Numbered from the stretch's first letter, positions 44,231 through 55,932 are shown. The stretch: 64,000 nucleotides of DNA from Notamacropus eugenii (GCF_028372415.1 NC_092877.1:248801010-248865009), one strand, 5' to 3'. Numbers and translations are program-made. The notes: a model not told the origin generated them from the letters alone.

Positions 44231-47200
44231 CACCTTGAAAATAGATAATAAATATGACCCAGAATTGAACTAAAGAAGAAAAGCAAGTTGGGTTAGTTTT
44301 TGAAAATTTCAAAATTCTTTTAATGTCCCTACATTTTTCCCTGAAAAATAAAGGACTGTCTTCTCAGTATCAGTATCCTTCCATTGATACTATCTGACTT
44401 TTTATAATAGAATGCTCTGGTGTCTGAAGAATTATACTTGAAGGCCACTCAAAGGGCAATAAAAAGATGTGTCTTGGGAGGAAGTAGTATAAAAGATCCT
44501 TCTTAAACTTTAATACAAGTAAAATAACATATAGATTACTTACCTTTGTGAAGAACCACCTGATATATAAGCTATGTGTTTCATTGTTATCCCTAATAAG
44601 GTCAAGAGAAAAAAAAATAAGGTCTTATTCATTAACTGGGCACTCCTGTGGCTAATTTATGGAAGAACAAAAATGAAATGCATGAAATACAAGTAGGCAC
44701 AGATAGATTGTGAACTGTATCATTGAAAGATGTATTCACATCCCTGAGATCACAGATTTGCATTTGTGTATGTTAAAAACACAAATTAGTTGATGATGTT
44801 ACTGCATAGATTTTCCCCACAAAGGAAAAGAAACATTGAATTTGGCTATTATACAAACATATTCTAACTTATTATAGAAATTAAGTCCTTTTATCCTGTA
44901 ACATGAATGGTTTAAACTCTTCATAAGTTTGTCCAGTGTTTGTTTTGTAATACATTGTATGCTCCAACAGTTTCAAGAGCTTTGCTCACACCTTCCTTAA
45001 AACAAAGAAGCAAAACTGATTATGTCTTGTCCAATTTTTTGAGGTTTTATTCTTAGTACATTGAGAATGGTCTTCAGAAAAGAAGCACATACTTTATTAC
45101 CAATTGCAAACTTTGAAATTATCAACATGTTCTCTACACGCATATTCTAACTGTTCATAAATAGCGAGCAGTAATTTATGAATAGTTCATTATCTATATA
45201 TTGTTGTCTTAAACTAAAAGTGCATTTTACAATATTAATCATTCTACATAGTATGGATTTTCTTATGTGATTTGTCATTGTTTGCAGTCTTTCTTACAAT
45301 TTACATATATAATGAATGCCAGATATTTAAAAAGTTACAAATTATATAATAGTTTATAATTATAATTTTCCCTTAATGAAACATTGTTTTTGATTAGTGC
45401 TTAATTCATTTGATTACTGTACTCCTGATAAGAGCGTGGGCCATTTTTAAAACATTTTTTTAAATTTTAAGACTGAATTTGTGTATTTTGAAGAATGCTT
45501 TATATACTACAATTGTTATTTTTTATAACTGGAGAGTAAGTTAGGTTTAATATGCAGAAATGGCTCAAAGATGAGATCTCCACTTAAGATAAAACTAATG
45601 AATATGTGTACTCATGTAAACATACAGGTTGGTGGAACCTAAGTAACATTATTGAAAAGATTTAATCATTTTGACAACTCAAAGATTTAAGTTTTGATAA
45701 AGTGATAATAGAATCAGATTCCATTTTTTTTGTTTCTCACCCACAAATCTGAGTCTCAGAAACGTTTTAAAAGTGAAAAACCTGACATGGTAACAAACTT
45801 TTCTGTCAAATATTTGAAACAACAAAAAAGGAAACTTCTTTTGAAACGATTAAGTTACTAGGATGAGTGAAAAAAAAAAGAGAAAGAGACTGACAGAGAC
45901 AGAGAGTAAAAGAAGAAATTGTCAGAAACTTTTCTTTGGTGAATGTTACTTCATGATTCCCTGCTCCACCATCTTTTGATTCCAAGTTGTAAAGTTATTT
46001 TCCATAAAATAAATTTCTTCCTCCTTAAATTCAAATAATTTGTTATGAATTAATTCAAGTCCTATACTTACATAGGCATCAGTTATATCTGAATATAAAC
46101 CACTTTTCCATTGAACACCAGTTCAGTGAAACAATTTTGCATTAATAATAAGAGTTATGGCCTGAGTTTCCATTTCATGATATAGCTACATCATACCAGA
46201 GGTGCATAATTTCAATAGCAAAAATTTTTAAGAAATGAAGTGAGGTAAATAATAAGTAAAGTAATGAATTAGCAAAATATTTTCTGAACCCACATAAAAA
46301 AGTATTCAGTCTCTTAAATATTCAGTTATACCTTGATTATATTTTAATCGTCTGATTGTTAATACAGCAGTAAAGGATATCCAGTTGAGAACTCATAGTT
46401 GCAAAGCTGGTCAAGAAGGTATCACCTTCACTTTAGAGTATTTTCCCCTCAGAACTCCTATTGAAGTATAAATTTGATAGAGAATCATATCAACATGAGG
46501 ATCTTCTCCTTTGAAGGTAGAGAAAAAATGGGTGAATAAATTTTTCTCAAGAATTTTGGAGTTGAGAAGCTTCATAATAACTATTTATTTAAGGTTCTTT
46601 TCTTCAGAATTTTGGCAATCAGACCCAAGTAGTTTAGCTGTCTGGTCTAAAATTACAGAATATTCATGGGATTTTATGAGAACTTAAGTCTTTGGACTTG
46701 AAGGTCAGCTCACTTTCCATAAGCTATAGAAACTCTATCAACAGTCAGGACTGTCTACCAACAAGGTCTTTTCCTCCATTAAATCCATCTGGTTTCCTAA
46801 GGATATTAGGCTACACAAAATTTCTGAGAAGAATTTCAGACACCCTGAGAAAAATTTTCAGACCTTATATTCCGCTGGAAAAAAAAAATTTTCATAGTCT
46901 CATCCATCCGCTGATTTATTTTACTAATCATCAAAATAGAAACCAACAAAGCTGAGACTAAATAAAATGTAGAAGTTAATTCATTTTGATTAACCCAGTT
47001 GAAAAAATAAATTCAGTCAAACATTTAACCCTTTAACCACTAAATTATTTATATTTTCAAAATGCTATCCAGATATATAACTAAGAATGTCCATCCTTTT
47101 TTTCCTGAGGAATTGAATTACTATAATCGTTTAATTTTATATATATGCCATCAGATATATTTCAAAATGTTGGTTGGTTTTCCTTAAGCATTATTACTCT

Positions 47201-47610
47201 TATTTGTAAGTCTTTTTTATATAAGGGTAGGTTCAGTGAGTAAAAGGATAAAGAGAAGGTGATTTTCAGAAGGGTATGCTATAACTCAGAAATACTTAAA
47301 TACTATAACTCAATACTATTATTCAGAAATGAACACTATAACTGAATAATAACATTCAGAAGTGAATACTAAAATAATTAGTTATATAAAATAAATAAAT
47401 GATGAAAGTTGTGATGCTGGTAAGTAAATAAACCTGGAATCAGAACACAATGCAATTCACAAAATAATTTTAATTATTCCTGTATTGGTTTCATTAACTT
47501 CACCATCAATAATCGTTTTAACATTTAATTAATTTAATTTTAGAAACCAGACTCTTTAATGTTCATCTTTATTATTTCTCTCAGAAAGCTAAATAAGCTT
47601 ACCTTAAAAT
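44226..47610. other. Repeat-poor A+T-rich sequence
   Basis: This 3.4-kb stretch is the longest part of the window in which I recognise no interspersed repeat, gene or RNA. A 9-bp inverted repeat occurs at 45154-45182. Confidence 0.45.
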
Positions 47611-47614
47611 TAAT

Positions 47615-47915
47615 ATGACCTGAATTGTGTTCGTCATTTGTTGCCAAAGAACACCATGCCATCAGAGAAATGATGACATGACTTGCAATTGACTTTGTTT
47701 TGAGTGAGGGAGGGCTGTGCAGGTCACCAGCCTCACTTCTCCTCCAGAGCCATCTCAATCCAGTGACCAGATATTCATCAGGATGATTGAAGGTGATCCA
47801 GAATACACTAGGACACCCTGGGTCCTTTAGGCCAAGGTCTTTTCCAGTGCTCACTTAGGGTGAGGTAATGCCCATTCACTGAATAGGAATGTTTAAGAAG
47901 TAGCCTGGTCATGGC
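47615..47915 (+). mobile_element. Marsupial SINE of another family, copy 1
   Basis: A 120-bp core ('attgtgttcgtc', 'ccatgccatcagagaaatgatgacatgacttgcaattgactttg', 'gagtgagggagggctgtgcaggtcaccagcc', 'cttctcctccagagcc') is repeated at 48345-48480. Beyond it the element continues with 'gaccagatattcatcagg', 'tttaggccaaggtcttttccagtgctc' and 'gtaatgcccattcactgaatagg'. I recall this as a dispersed marsupial repeat but cannot give its library name, and the strand is a convention. The minus-strand 104-codon frame over it is not a gene. Confidence 0.65.
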
Positions 47916-48335
47916 ATCTTTAATGAGGCCAAGAAAAATAAAGACATCACATTGGGAAGGAAACAGCAATAGTTAGTAGTGATAATCACTGTATAGCTAG
48001 AAAGACTCAGAACAGCCCTTAGTCCGGGGCCCATTGGCCACCCAGCTTCAGAGTTCAGTAGGTTTAAGGTTTTTGGGAAAGGAAAAGAGGAGACGAGACG
48101 AGACGAGACGAGAGGAGAGGAGACGAGAGGAGAAAAGAGGAGAGGAGAGGAGAATAGAGAGAAGAGGAGAGAAAGGGAGGCGAAACTGCCCAGTAAAACC
48201 CAAATCAAATGAATATCTGTTAGACATCCAAATTTACCTTCCTTTGGAGAGGAAAAGGAAGTGGAGAGGGAGGCAGACAGGAGAGGATGAGCTGAATTAT
48301 CCACTTAGCTGGGTCTCCATTCAGCCAGCTGCGTC
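47916..48335. repeat. Spacer with (GAGAC)n/(GAGAG)n repeat at 48082-48182
   Basis: The pentameric GAGAC/GAGAG tract makes long open frames on both strands (to 131 codons) that are artefacts of the repeat. The flanks are unassigned. Confidence 0.75.
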
Positions 48336-48510
48336 TGCTTACAGGATTGTGTTCATCCTTCTTTTGTCGAAGAAGACCATGCCATCAGAGAAAGAATGAC
48401 ATGACTTGCACTTGACTTTGTTGAGTGAGGGAGGGCTATGCAGGTCACCACTCTCACTTCTCCTCCAGAGCCCTCTGTTGAAGATCAGACATTTAATCAG
48501 GCCAATGTAG
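48336..48510 (+). mobile_element. Marsupial SINE, copy 2 (partial)
   Basis: Same core as 47623 in the same orientation, 722 bp away: 'ggattgtgttcatcc', 'gaagaccatgccatcagagaaagaatgacatgacttgca', 'gagggagggctatgcaggtcacc'. It is truncated soon after 'cctccagagccctctg'. Confidence 0.65.
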
Positions 48511-49164
48511 ATCACCCTATTTGCATCATATATTCCTCAGGAAACAGACACAACTGAATACTATTTCATTGCATCACTTCTCCTTTAATGGTCAACATTG
48601 CCCTGCAAGAAGAAATAAACAGTATTGTGAGACTTTCACACTGCACATTAGCTATGATCAACTCCAGAAATCAACCAACAGTTGTGACACCAACCCCAGT
48701 TGTTGGAGGGGGGGGCTCTATTATAGTTTACATTTAGTTAAATGAGGTATTAATTTGTAAATATTTTCTATTTAGTTATCTGTGTACACATGGTTCCAAT
48801 GGATAGATTATAAGCTTCTTGAGGACAAGTGTTATACAGAGTGCCTGTCATACGGTATGTGTGTAAGATGTGTACTGTCCATTTAGGATATACATGTCCA
48901 TATGATTATCTAAATGTGTCTCATAAGAATACTCTGAAGTCTTGCTCATACGTTTCCAAATATTTCTATTCCTATTTGGAGGAGAGCAGAAGGGGCAACC
49001 AGACTGGCTGCTATTTTTTTTTTTCCTCAGAGAAGGGAAACTACATTACAACATAAACCTCCTTATAAATAGAACTTATTTAAGGTCCTTAATCTTTGAA
49101 GTTCAAAAAAGCAACAAGGTCTCTAGATTCCCTGGTCACGACACATTTAAAGGGAAAGAATAAC
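48511..49164. other. Unassigned sequence with a possible L2 3' tail
   Basis: Text at about 48810-48870 ('agattataagcttcttgaggacaagtg', 'gagtgcctgtcatac') looks like a sense L2 or MIR 3' end. The rest is unassigned. Confidence 0.35.
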
Positions 49165-49211
49165 GCAAGTTTGTACTTGCAGTTTTCACCCCCGCCCAGC
49201 AAACGCTAATT

Positions 49212-49217
49212 ACACAA

Positions 49218-49248
<31 letters not shown>

Positions 49249-49249
49249 A
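49212..49249. repeat. (CA)n microsatellite
   Basis: About 17 CA units inside the LTR U5 region. Confidence 0.95.
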
Positions 49250-49279
49250 ATCACAAGTAGTGTAAAGTAGGAAAACTCA

Positions 49280-49285
49280 TTTATT
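49280..49285 (-). terminator. LTR polyadenylation signal AATAAA
   Basis: AATAAA on the minus strand lies about 225 bp downstream of the TATA box of the same LTR. Relic; use unknown. Confidence 0.5.
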
Positions 49286-49502
49286 TAAGCAGATAACAAA
49301 TGGAAATCAGAGAAATCTTATAGACTCGAATGTACTGGAACATGAACAAGTGAATAAATTCTGCAGAAGGGAACAAGACGAGATCTTTCTTAACCAAAAG
49401 AAAACCCCTTATATCAAAGGAAACACTACACTCTATACACTCAAACTCTATACTCACTAGGTATACAAGCTGGAATGTAGTGAGATTTTGAAGACTAGAC
49501 TT

Positions 49503-49513
49503 CTTTTTATAGG
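49503..49513 (-). promoter_or_regulatory. LTR TATA box
   Basis: Minus strand CCTATAAAAAG, upstream of an AATAAA at LTR-like spacing. Confidence 0.5.
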
Positions 49514-49597
49514 TTCACAAATGAGTGTTTTGCTTTCTCCTCCCCGGAGTCAGTTGCTCAGAAAGTCTGGAATCACTTGTTTCTGTACCTCTCTTTT

Positions 49598-49599
<2 letters not shown>

Positions 49600-49694
<95 letters not shown>

Positions 49695-49720
49695 CTCTCT
49701 GTCCCTCTCTCTCTCTCTCA
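49600..49720. repeat. (TC)n microsatellite
   Basis: About 120 bp of TC units with a few CTGT interruptions. Frames encoding Ser-Leu or Arg-Glu repeats are artefacts. Confidence 0.95.
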
Positions 49721-49860
49721 CTTTGTTTCTCCATTGTTCTGTCTCTCTCTTGTCCTCTCCTTTCCTCTCTCTTCCTCCCCTCTTTCCTTGCCTCTGTCAA
49801 AGTGGTAATAAAGAATTTCCAAATGTCTTGTATCAACTCTGTCCCCCATGCAGTCAAAAT

Positions 49861-51475
49861 GGTTCCTATCATTCTGTCAATAAAATAGGGTAACCTTGGA
49901 TAAAATGCACCTTGAAATATGGGCCATAGGGCTTTAAAAGGTCATTGAATTCATTTAAATCAAATTGAATTTCAATCAATGCCATCTCTAATTCTATAAG
50001 GATTGCCATACTAATTTGCTTTAACTTTAGTCCATCAGCAACAATTTTTTTAAGTTCTCTAATATGCCTTTATATTTGACTAACTTATTAATGAAAACAT
50101 CTTACAGAAAATGGTGTTCACTAAGAATAAAAATGTTCAATTTTTGCAAATCTAATTGTTGTTCTCTTTAATTGTTTTCATTGTCATAAAATCCGGAGTA
50201 ACAAGTATCCCAAGAAAACAGGTAAAACTTTCAGTGGTGCCATTGCTCAGACAGTTCAGAAGTATTTTTGAAGTAAATAGTGATCAGCCACCACATAACT
50301 ATTAGTGGCAGAGAATCCACTTATCTTGAAAATTAAATTCTCAAAACCATCTGGGGCTCTTGTATTTCCTGTGAGCAAAAAAAAAAAAAATGGTATCACT
50401 TGGGTCACAATGTTTTTCAAGGAAAACTTCTTGCTGTACACTTGCAGACTAAGTTTTAGCAAAATAAAAATAATACTGAAACAAATTTAGCATCCCTGAA
50501 TTCATAATGCAAGCATTCTTACCCTAATCTACTGTATGGTTCTAAATAAGAACTTATTAATTATATTTGTAAGGCATATTTGTTGTAAAATTTAGAATTA
50601 AATTGTTGTCATCTTTCTTTGTTGAGGTTTCCATTTAACTGATTATCTTCCACAGAGACTTCAGAAAAAAAAAAATCACATGGTCAAAGAATAATGATAC
50701 TTCAAAAGTTGAACATTCTTTGATCTCATTAATCTGAATGTTCCTTCAGACGTGCCCATTGAAATCCATTTTTGCTTTTCTCTCTTCAGCTTCTATCTAC
50801 ATTTTTTCCATTCTTTATCGCTGTAATAAATGCTTCTATTAATATTTTGGTGCATTTGGACACTTTCCTTTATTTTTCCTAAGAAGAGGTTTGGTTTTCG
50901 TTTTGTTTCTGTCTCAGGTTGGGGGAGATTTAGGAATATTTGTAAGCAGTAGCATAAATTGCAGTGGGCAAGGAAGGTCTCAAGTAAATGGTGGGTATAT
51001 AGCTTATTAAAGGAGCAAACTCTTTGAGGAGATGAGAGGGAATGATTTTAATGCCATCAGTGAAATGCTTAATGTTAGGATATAGAAAGCTTACATTTTC
51101 CTCAGAAGCTGGAACGAAATTGAAAAAGGATAGAGTTCATTCAGAGGCATATTTCTTACTCTAGGGATTATGCTACTATTCGTCAACTGCCTTTTTACCA
51201 AGAAATTTTCCTTAGCATCTAACACCTTTTCACCCTGGAAGTTTTCTTCCATTATGCTTGCTTCATTCTTCTATTTGTTGATTTCCTTGGAGGGTTCAGT
51301 TTAAGGACTGGTTCAGAGCAGTAATGCTGCATTTTACTTATGACTTTACTTCTTACTCTTTGAATTTTGCTACCATGACTGAAATGCCAGCTAACCCTGA
51401 GATTTTCCTCAGCACCTGAATCCTGCTCACTCTGCAATATCTTTCTCTGAGGTTAGGACCCTTCTCCCACTGATG
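49861..51475. other. Unassigned, A+T-rich sequence
   Basis: No gene or RNA seen. Text at about 50800-50885 ('aataaatgcttctattaatattttggtgcatttgga') resembles a very old antisense L1 3' fragment but is too short to call. Confidence 0.4.
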
Positions 51476-51479
51476 ATTT

Positions 51480-51790
51480 CCTTTTAGAGCCCTCATTTTG
51501 GGGGTTGACTAAATCTGATCACTTGTCATTCTCCTACCAGCTATGCATTCACCTACTCACTCTAAGGACGTTGCCATTATATTTCAACACAGTTACTATA
51601 ATACCACTTATTCCCATTATCTATTATTCTGCCTACTCTAATGTTTTTATTTATTATCTTCCCTGTTTTGAGTAGAAATTCCTTAAGGATAGGGACATTT
51701 TTTTGTTTTATTTTTGCTTCAGTTTGCATCTCTAGTATTTAGCATATTGCCTGGCACTTAGTGAGTGCTTATTACCTATCTGCCTAGGGT
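51480..51790 (+). mobile_element. L2 LINE 3' end
   Basis: The sense L2 3' terminus reads 'gagtagaaattccttaaggatagggac', 'gcatctctagtatttagcatattgcctggcacttagtgagtgcttatt'. Confidence 0.6.
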
Positions 51791-51877
51791 AAGTCTGAAG
51801 AGATGATCTAAATGTTTTTAAGTAATGTATGAAGCGAAGCCATCTTCTGAAAGGATCAACTGGTGTAATAAAACAGA

Positions 51878-51932
<55 letters not shown>

Positions 51933-51950
51933 CGATGATTATGATGATAA
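51878..51950. repeat. (GAT)n microsatellite
   Basis: About 22 ATG/GAT units with C and T variants at the right end. Confidence 0.95.
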
Positions 51951-52194
51951 TGAAATATAAGGTACTGTATTACATGTTAATAATACAAAGACAAAACAAG
52001 TGTCAATATCATCAAGAAAATTAAATTTTAATATATAATTATATTCCAATCTATATTCACAGTGAATACCTTGTATTTATTGTAGAAGAAATAAATCACT
52101 TCAAAATTCCATCTTCAGTTTCTAGTTGGAATAGAATAAATATAGCAAGAGAAATGCTGAAATAAGAAAACAAATAAAGAAAAGAGAAAAGAGA
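51951..52194. other. Unassigned A+T-rich sequence
   Basis: Nothing recognised. Confidence 0.35.
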
Positions 52195-52445
52195 AGTTGC
52201 AGTGGTTGTTCAGTAGTGTCCAACTCTTTGTGATTTCATTTGAAGTTTTCTTGGTAACTGGAGTGTTTTGTTTTTCCTTCTCCAGATCATTTTACAGATG
52301 ACAAACTGAGGAAACAGCGTTAAATGATTTACCTAGGGTCACACAGTTAGTTAGTGTCTGAGGGCAGATTTGAACTCAGGAATATGACTCTTCCTGATTT
52401 CAGTCCTGCCATTCTATCATTTATACTATTTAACTGTCCCGAAAA
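52195..52445 (-). mobile_element. Marsupial tRNA-type SINE, antisense (copy 3)
   Basis: Antisense copy of the SINE at 18905-19145: 'tgttcagtagtgtccaactctttgtgatttcatttg', 'ttttccttctccagatcattttacagatg', 'tagggtcacacagttagttagtg' and 'ctatcatttatactatttaactg'. Confidence 0.8.
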
Positions 52446-52449
52446 GAAA

Positions 52450-52780
52450 GTAGCCATGACACTTCAAAAATGCCTAGCATCTCTACCTTGGAGATTACAA
52501 AATTTTTCCTGAAGAAGGTTACTTTTGACCTCAGCCTTGAATGATGAGAATGATTTCAAAAAATGGGAGGAGAGGACATTAAATTCAGAAGGAGTATTGG
52601 TCAAGTCATGGAGGTGGAAATGGGTGAGATTATTTTGGAAGTTGCAAATGTTTACTTTGGCTTGACCAGAGGGAATATGTGGGAAAGGAATATGTAATGT
52701 GGTTAAGAGGAAAGAGAGGATAAAGATTATAATTCTAGAATAAGCAGTGTTTACTTCTTAATGGAAACAGGGCATTAAAA
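52450..52780 (-). mobile_element. L2 LINE, antisense (left of 7SL copy)
   Basis: The antisense L2 phrases are 'gacctcagccttgaatgatgagaatg', 'gggaggagaggacattaaattcagaaggag' and 'catggaggtggaaatgggtgag'. It appears to continue after the 7SL copy. Confidence 0.55.
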
Positions 52781-52783
52781 TTT

Positions 52784-53072
52784 CATTGCTATAGGAATGG
52801 TGTCACATTCCTATAATCTTTGCTACTAGACGAGGTTGAGTCTAGTGATCACTTGAGTTCATGAGTTTTGAGATCTAGTAGAGTTAAAGTTCATGAAGTT
52901 AGATCAACCTGTAGGACTGGGCAGTGAAGAGAATGGAGTCAATAGGAGGGGTGGACAAGACCAGGTCAGAAACAAAGCAGCTGAAATCTTCTGTATTGAT
53001 TAACAGTAAAAAAAGCTATGAATGACCACTGTGCTACCTGGCTGTGTAATAAAGAGAGTCCTAATATAAAAA
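52784..53072 (+). pseudogene. RN7SL: 7SL (SRP) RNA retropseudogene
   Basis: 7SL RNA is the scaffold of the signal recognition particle. This diverged plus-strand copy covers both ends. The 5' Alu-domain text is 'ttcctataatctttgctactagacgaggttgag', 'gatcacttgagttcatgagttt'. The S-domain text is 'aggaggggtggacaagaccaggtcagaaacaaagcagctgaaatc', then 'ttgattaacag', 'aatgaccactgtgctacctggctgtgtaataaagagagtcc'. It ends in an A-rich tail (53066-53090: A runs with CAAAC), as expected for LINE-mediated retroposition. A central part around 52890-52930 is degraded. It sits between two antisense L2 blocks. The substitution load rules out function. Confidence 0.75.
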
Positions 53073-53109
53073 CAAACAAACGAACAGATAGTCTTACTCT
53101 GTTGTTTGA

Positions 53110-53700
53110 TTTGTTTTTGTTTTTATTTTGTTTTTCTCAGGAACTATGAATTAATTCAATTACTTAAGAAGATCAATGTGAACAGCTCTTTGTGGAATCA
53201 AGTGGAGAATAAAAATCAAATACTGGAAGCCCAACTTTAGAAATAATCATCTGAGAGAGTAAATAAAGGTCTAAATAAGTTAGGTTGGTGTCAGTGGTAG
53301 GAGAAAAGAAAGGAGAGATATAAAACATCACAGAGATGAACTTGAAAAGAATTTGAAAAATAAGTTGAAGGAAATTTAAAAAGTAGAAGAGTCAAAAATC
53401 AAGTCCAGGGTTTGTGCTCTAGGAATTTGGAGAATGTTGAAGTCACTAAAAAAACGGAATTCATTTTAAGAATATATATCATTCACGACACTAGCAAAAC
53501 TTATTGAAATGAATTGCCAATGATACCAGACTGGTGAAATCTAAAATTAGATAATTATGTAGATGAATTTTAAAGAAGAATAATAGACTGAGAAAATCAA
53601 GAACACTATCAGTAAGTGTGAGTAAAGAAAGGGTTTGTAGGTAAAGAGTATGTTCAGAGTGAGTGATTATCAAGATCTCTAATGGATCTAGAACAATATA
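53110..53700 (-). mobile_element. L2 LINE, antisense (right of 7SL copy)
   Basis: Purine-rich antisense L2 text such as 'gaaaggagagatataaaacatcacagagatgaacttg' and 'aagtccagggtttgtgctctaggaatttggagaatg' continues the element left of the 7SL copy. Confidence 0.45.
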
Positions 53701-54264
53701 TGACTCAGCAAAGAGTTTAATTAGCTTTTTTTTTTTCTTAAATGGTGTTCTAATACCATTGAGTAGAATACATATACCTTTATGTAAGGACATACGTATG
53801 TGTATGGTGCATGTGTATTTATACAGATAAATATGTACATAAATATGTGTGTTTGTGTGCATAAATTTAGTCCATTCTGTCAACATTTTGTTTGTCTTGT
53901 TTCCTTCGCCTCTGAGTTAATTTTGAAAGGTAAGCTTTCTTGAAAATTACGCATTGTTTGTGAGCCAGGTTTACAAGGACAGTTTTCCTACTAATCATTG
54001 TACTATTCTTGTGTCATGGAATCTGTCATCATTGAAGGATGTAGGTAGATGGCAGGAAGTCTGGTTTGTTATCTCTGCTGTCCTTCAAGAAACTCTTGTC
54101 AGTTATTAACATATCACTTAGCCAGGCTTCTAAAAGAGGGTCAGAAGCAACACAAAGTATGTGCCAGTCACCTATGGGTAGATGCTAAACAGTTGGTCCT
54201 TAACATATCTATTTCTTTTAAACAGAGGCTGTTGTGTCAGTTCCCAATATCACAGTAAATTATC
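53701..54264. other. Unassigned sequence
   Basis: Includes a short TG/TA-rich stretch at about 53790-53860. No gene or repeat recognised. Confidence 0.4.
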
Positions 54265-54365
54265 AGGAGAAAGTGAATAAGCATTTATATACCACCAACT
54301 ATATGAAGGCCCTGTGCTGAGCATATTATATCGTATCATTTGTTTCTTTTCCTTGCAACCCTTTT
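54265..54365 (-). mobile_element. MIR-like fragment, antisense
   Basis: The text 'aagcatttatataccaccaactatatgaaggccctgtgctgagcatatta' matches the antisense MIR 3' half. Confidence 0.5.
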
Positions 54366-55932
54366 ATTAAAAACAAACTTTCACTAAAAAAAACATATTT
54401 CAACACTCTCAGAAGAAATTCTCATCAATATTCTAGGTAACAATTACAGAGTTCAACAATTTCGTAGAGAAATTGATGGCAGGCAATGTGCTTTTTTTGT
54501 GTTTGTTTTATTCTCCAGGTCTTACACGTGCTAGGCATTTAATTGCTTCTTTAATTGGGTTTATTGACCTAGATTAGAATAGCTGTCGATATGGATATTT
54601 CTATCATTGATAATAATTTCAAGTAATGAGTTAGAGAAGATACCTATTTCCTAGGTTTTATTACTAATGAGTAACATAAGTTTCTGAAAAGAAAAATTAT
54701 TTAAAAAGAGTGATGAAAAGGCAAAGAAAAGAGAGATTCTTTAGTAATGGTAATGCATTATTTGGAAGTAGTCATGGAAAAAATTGCCATGAAAAATCCC
54801 ACTTTTCTGCTTGTCCAAGATAGTCCTAGAATAAACAACTTCGATTTGAAATGATGTAGGGGAATTTTATCATAATCCGACAGATTTTCCCTAGGTCAGG
54901 ATAAATTTAGTTAAGATATTAAACAAAAATGGTGGATTGAACCAACAGAGGATTGAAATGAATGGGACTTGGATAAAACCATGGGAGGAAATAATGTGAG
55001 GAAAGAATTTTATTTTTATATACTTTGTTTGGTGAAACAAATTTACAGGTGAATCTTCCTTGTAGCTTATGTAGGATTGAAATATGTACATTATTTGACA
55101 ACCATAACAAACACTCTTAAAAACCAGTCCTCAACTATATGAGGCTACTACTGGTCAATTTCCCTAGTAATTTTCAACACATTTTTCAGTTTAATGAATT
55201 AATATTTTCTGATATTTCCTCATAAATTGTTAGCTCTCTTCAATGTCATATTTATTAATACTTTATTCTCTGATTCTCTATCCTAGTATTTAAATTTAAC
55301 AAAATAATTATTAGCTTTTCTATATCAATATTTACATCTTGTCCTCACAGATGGAATAAAATCAGTACTATAGGCTAAAAAATTTATTAATGGCAAATGG
55401 TGTAAACACAATTAAAGATATTGAAATATTTTAAAATGATTTAACATTGAAAAATATCACAATTACATTTAATCAGAATCTATAATGACTGTTCCTAGAG
55501 CCTGGAATTATAGTTCTACTATTGAGCTCTCTCAAGTCTTTTATAAAAGTCTCTCAAGAATTATCTTAATGAAATAATCCTAAGAGGATAAGGGCTAAAC
55601 TCTGCTCTTTCAGATAATATCTATTCATTTTTTTTCTCCTTAAAAATAAACACACTCAGTCTCAGGAAAAAATACTTATAGTCTTTTATTGCTTTTTAGT
55701 CTTTTTCCATCCATGACAGTTAATTCTCCTTAAATAAATGTTGAACTGTCTCATCCTATGATTCAATTTCATCTTAAATATAAATTAGTTGTGTGTAAAA
55801 TTTTCATAAGGGAAATTATTTAAAGTAATGCAGTAGTTCCATAATGGGATGTTTAAGTACCAAAGATCAAAGGGATTCATTGCTTTATTTGTGGGGAAGG
55901 AAACTGTTGAATAGAACACAGAATTAGAAGAA
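54366..55932. other. Unassigned A+T-rich sequence
   Basis: I see no gene, RNA or confident repeat in this 1.6-kb stretch. Confidence 0.4.

Larger units (their letters stand above)
49165..49860 (-). mobile_element. Solo LTR, antisense (family D), with TATA and poly(A) signals
   Basis: On the minus strand a long GA repeat (plus-strand 49600-49720, in U3) is followed by 'aacctataaaaagaag' (TATA box, plus-strand 49503-49513). About 225 bp further on is AATAAA (plus-strand 49280-49285), then a U5-like segment with a TG repeat and 'gggcgggggtgaaaactgcaag'. The order TATA, R, poly(A) signal, U5 is that of a retroviral LTR. No internal genes are adjacent. The exact ends and target duplication were not determined. 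Confidence 0.6.

Noticed and set aside
47540-48399. Open frames of 104-131 codons around 47.5-48.4 kb.
   Set aside because: They lie on a SINE and a GAGAC repeat, have no conserved domain and occur in overlapping frames on both strands.
49525-49893. Long Ser/Leu and Arg/Glu open frames on both strands.
   Set aside because: They are translations of a TC/GA microsatellite and its flanks.
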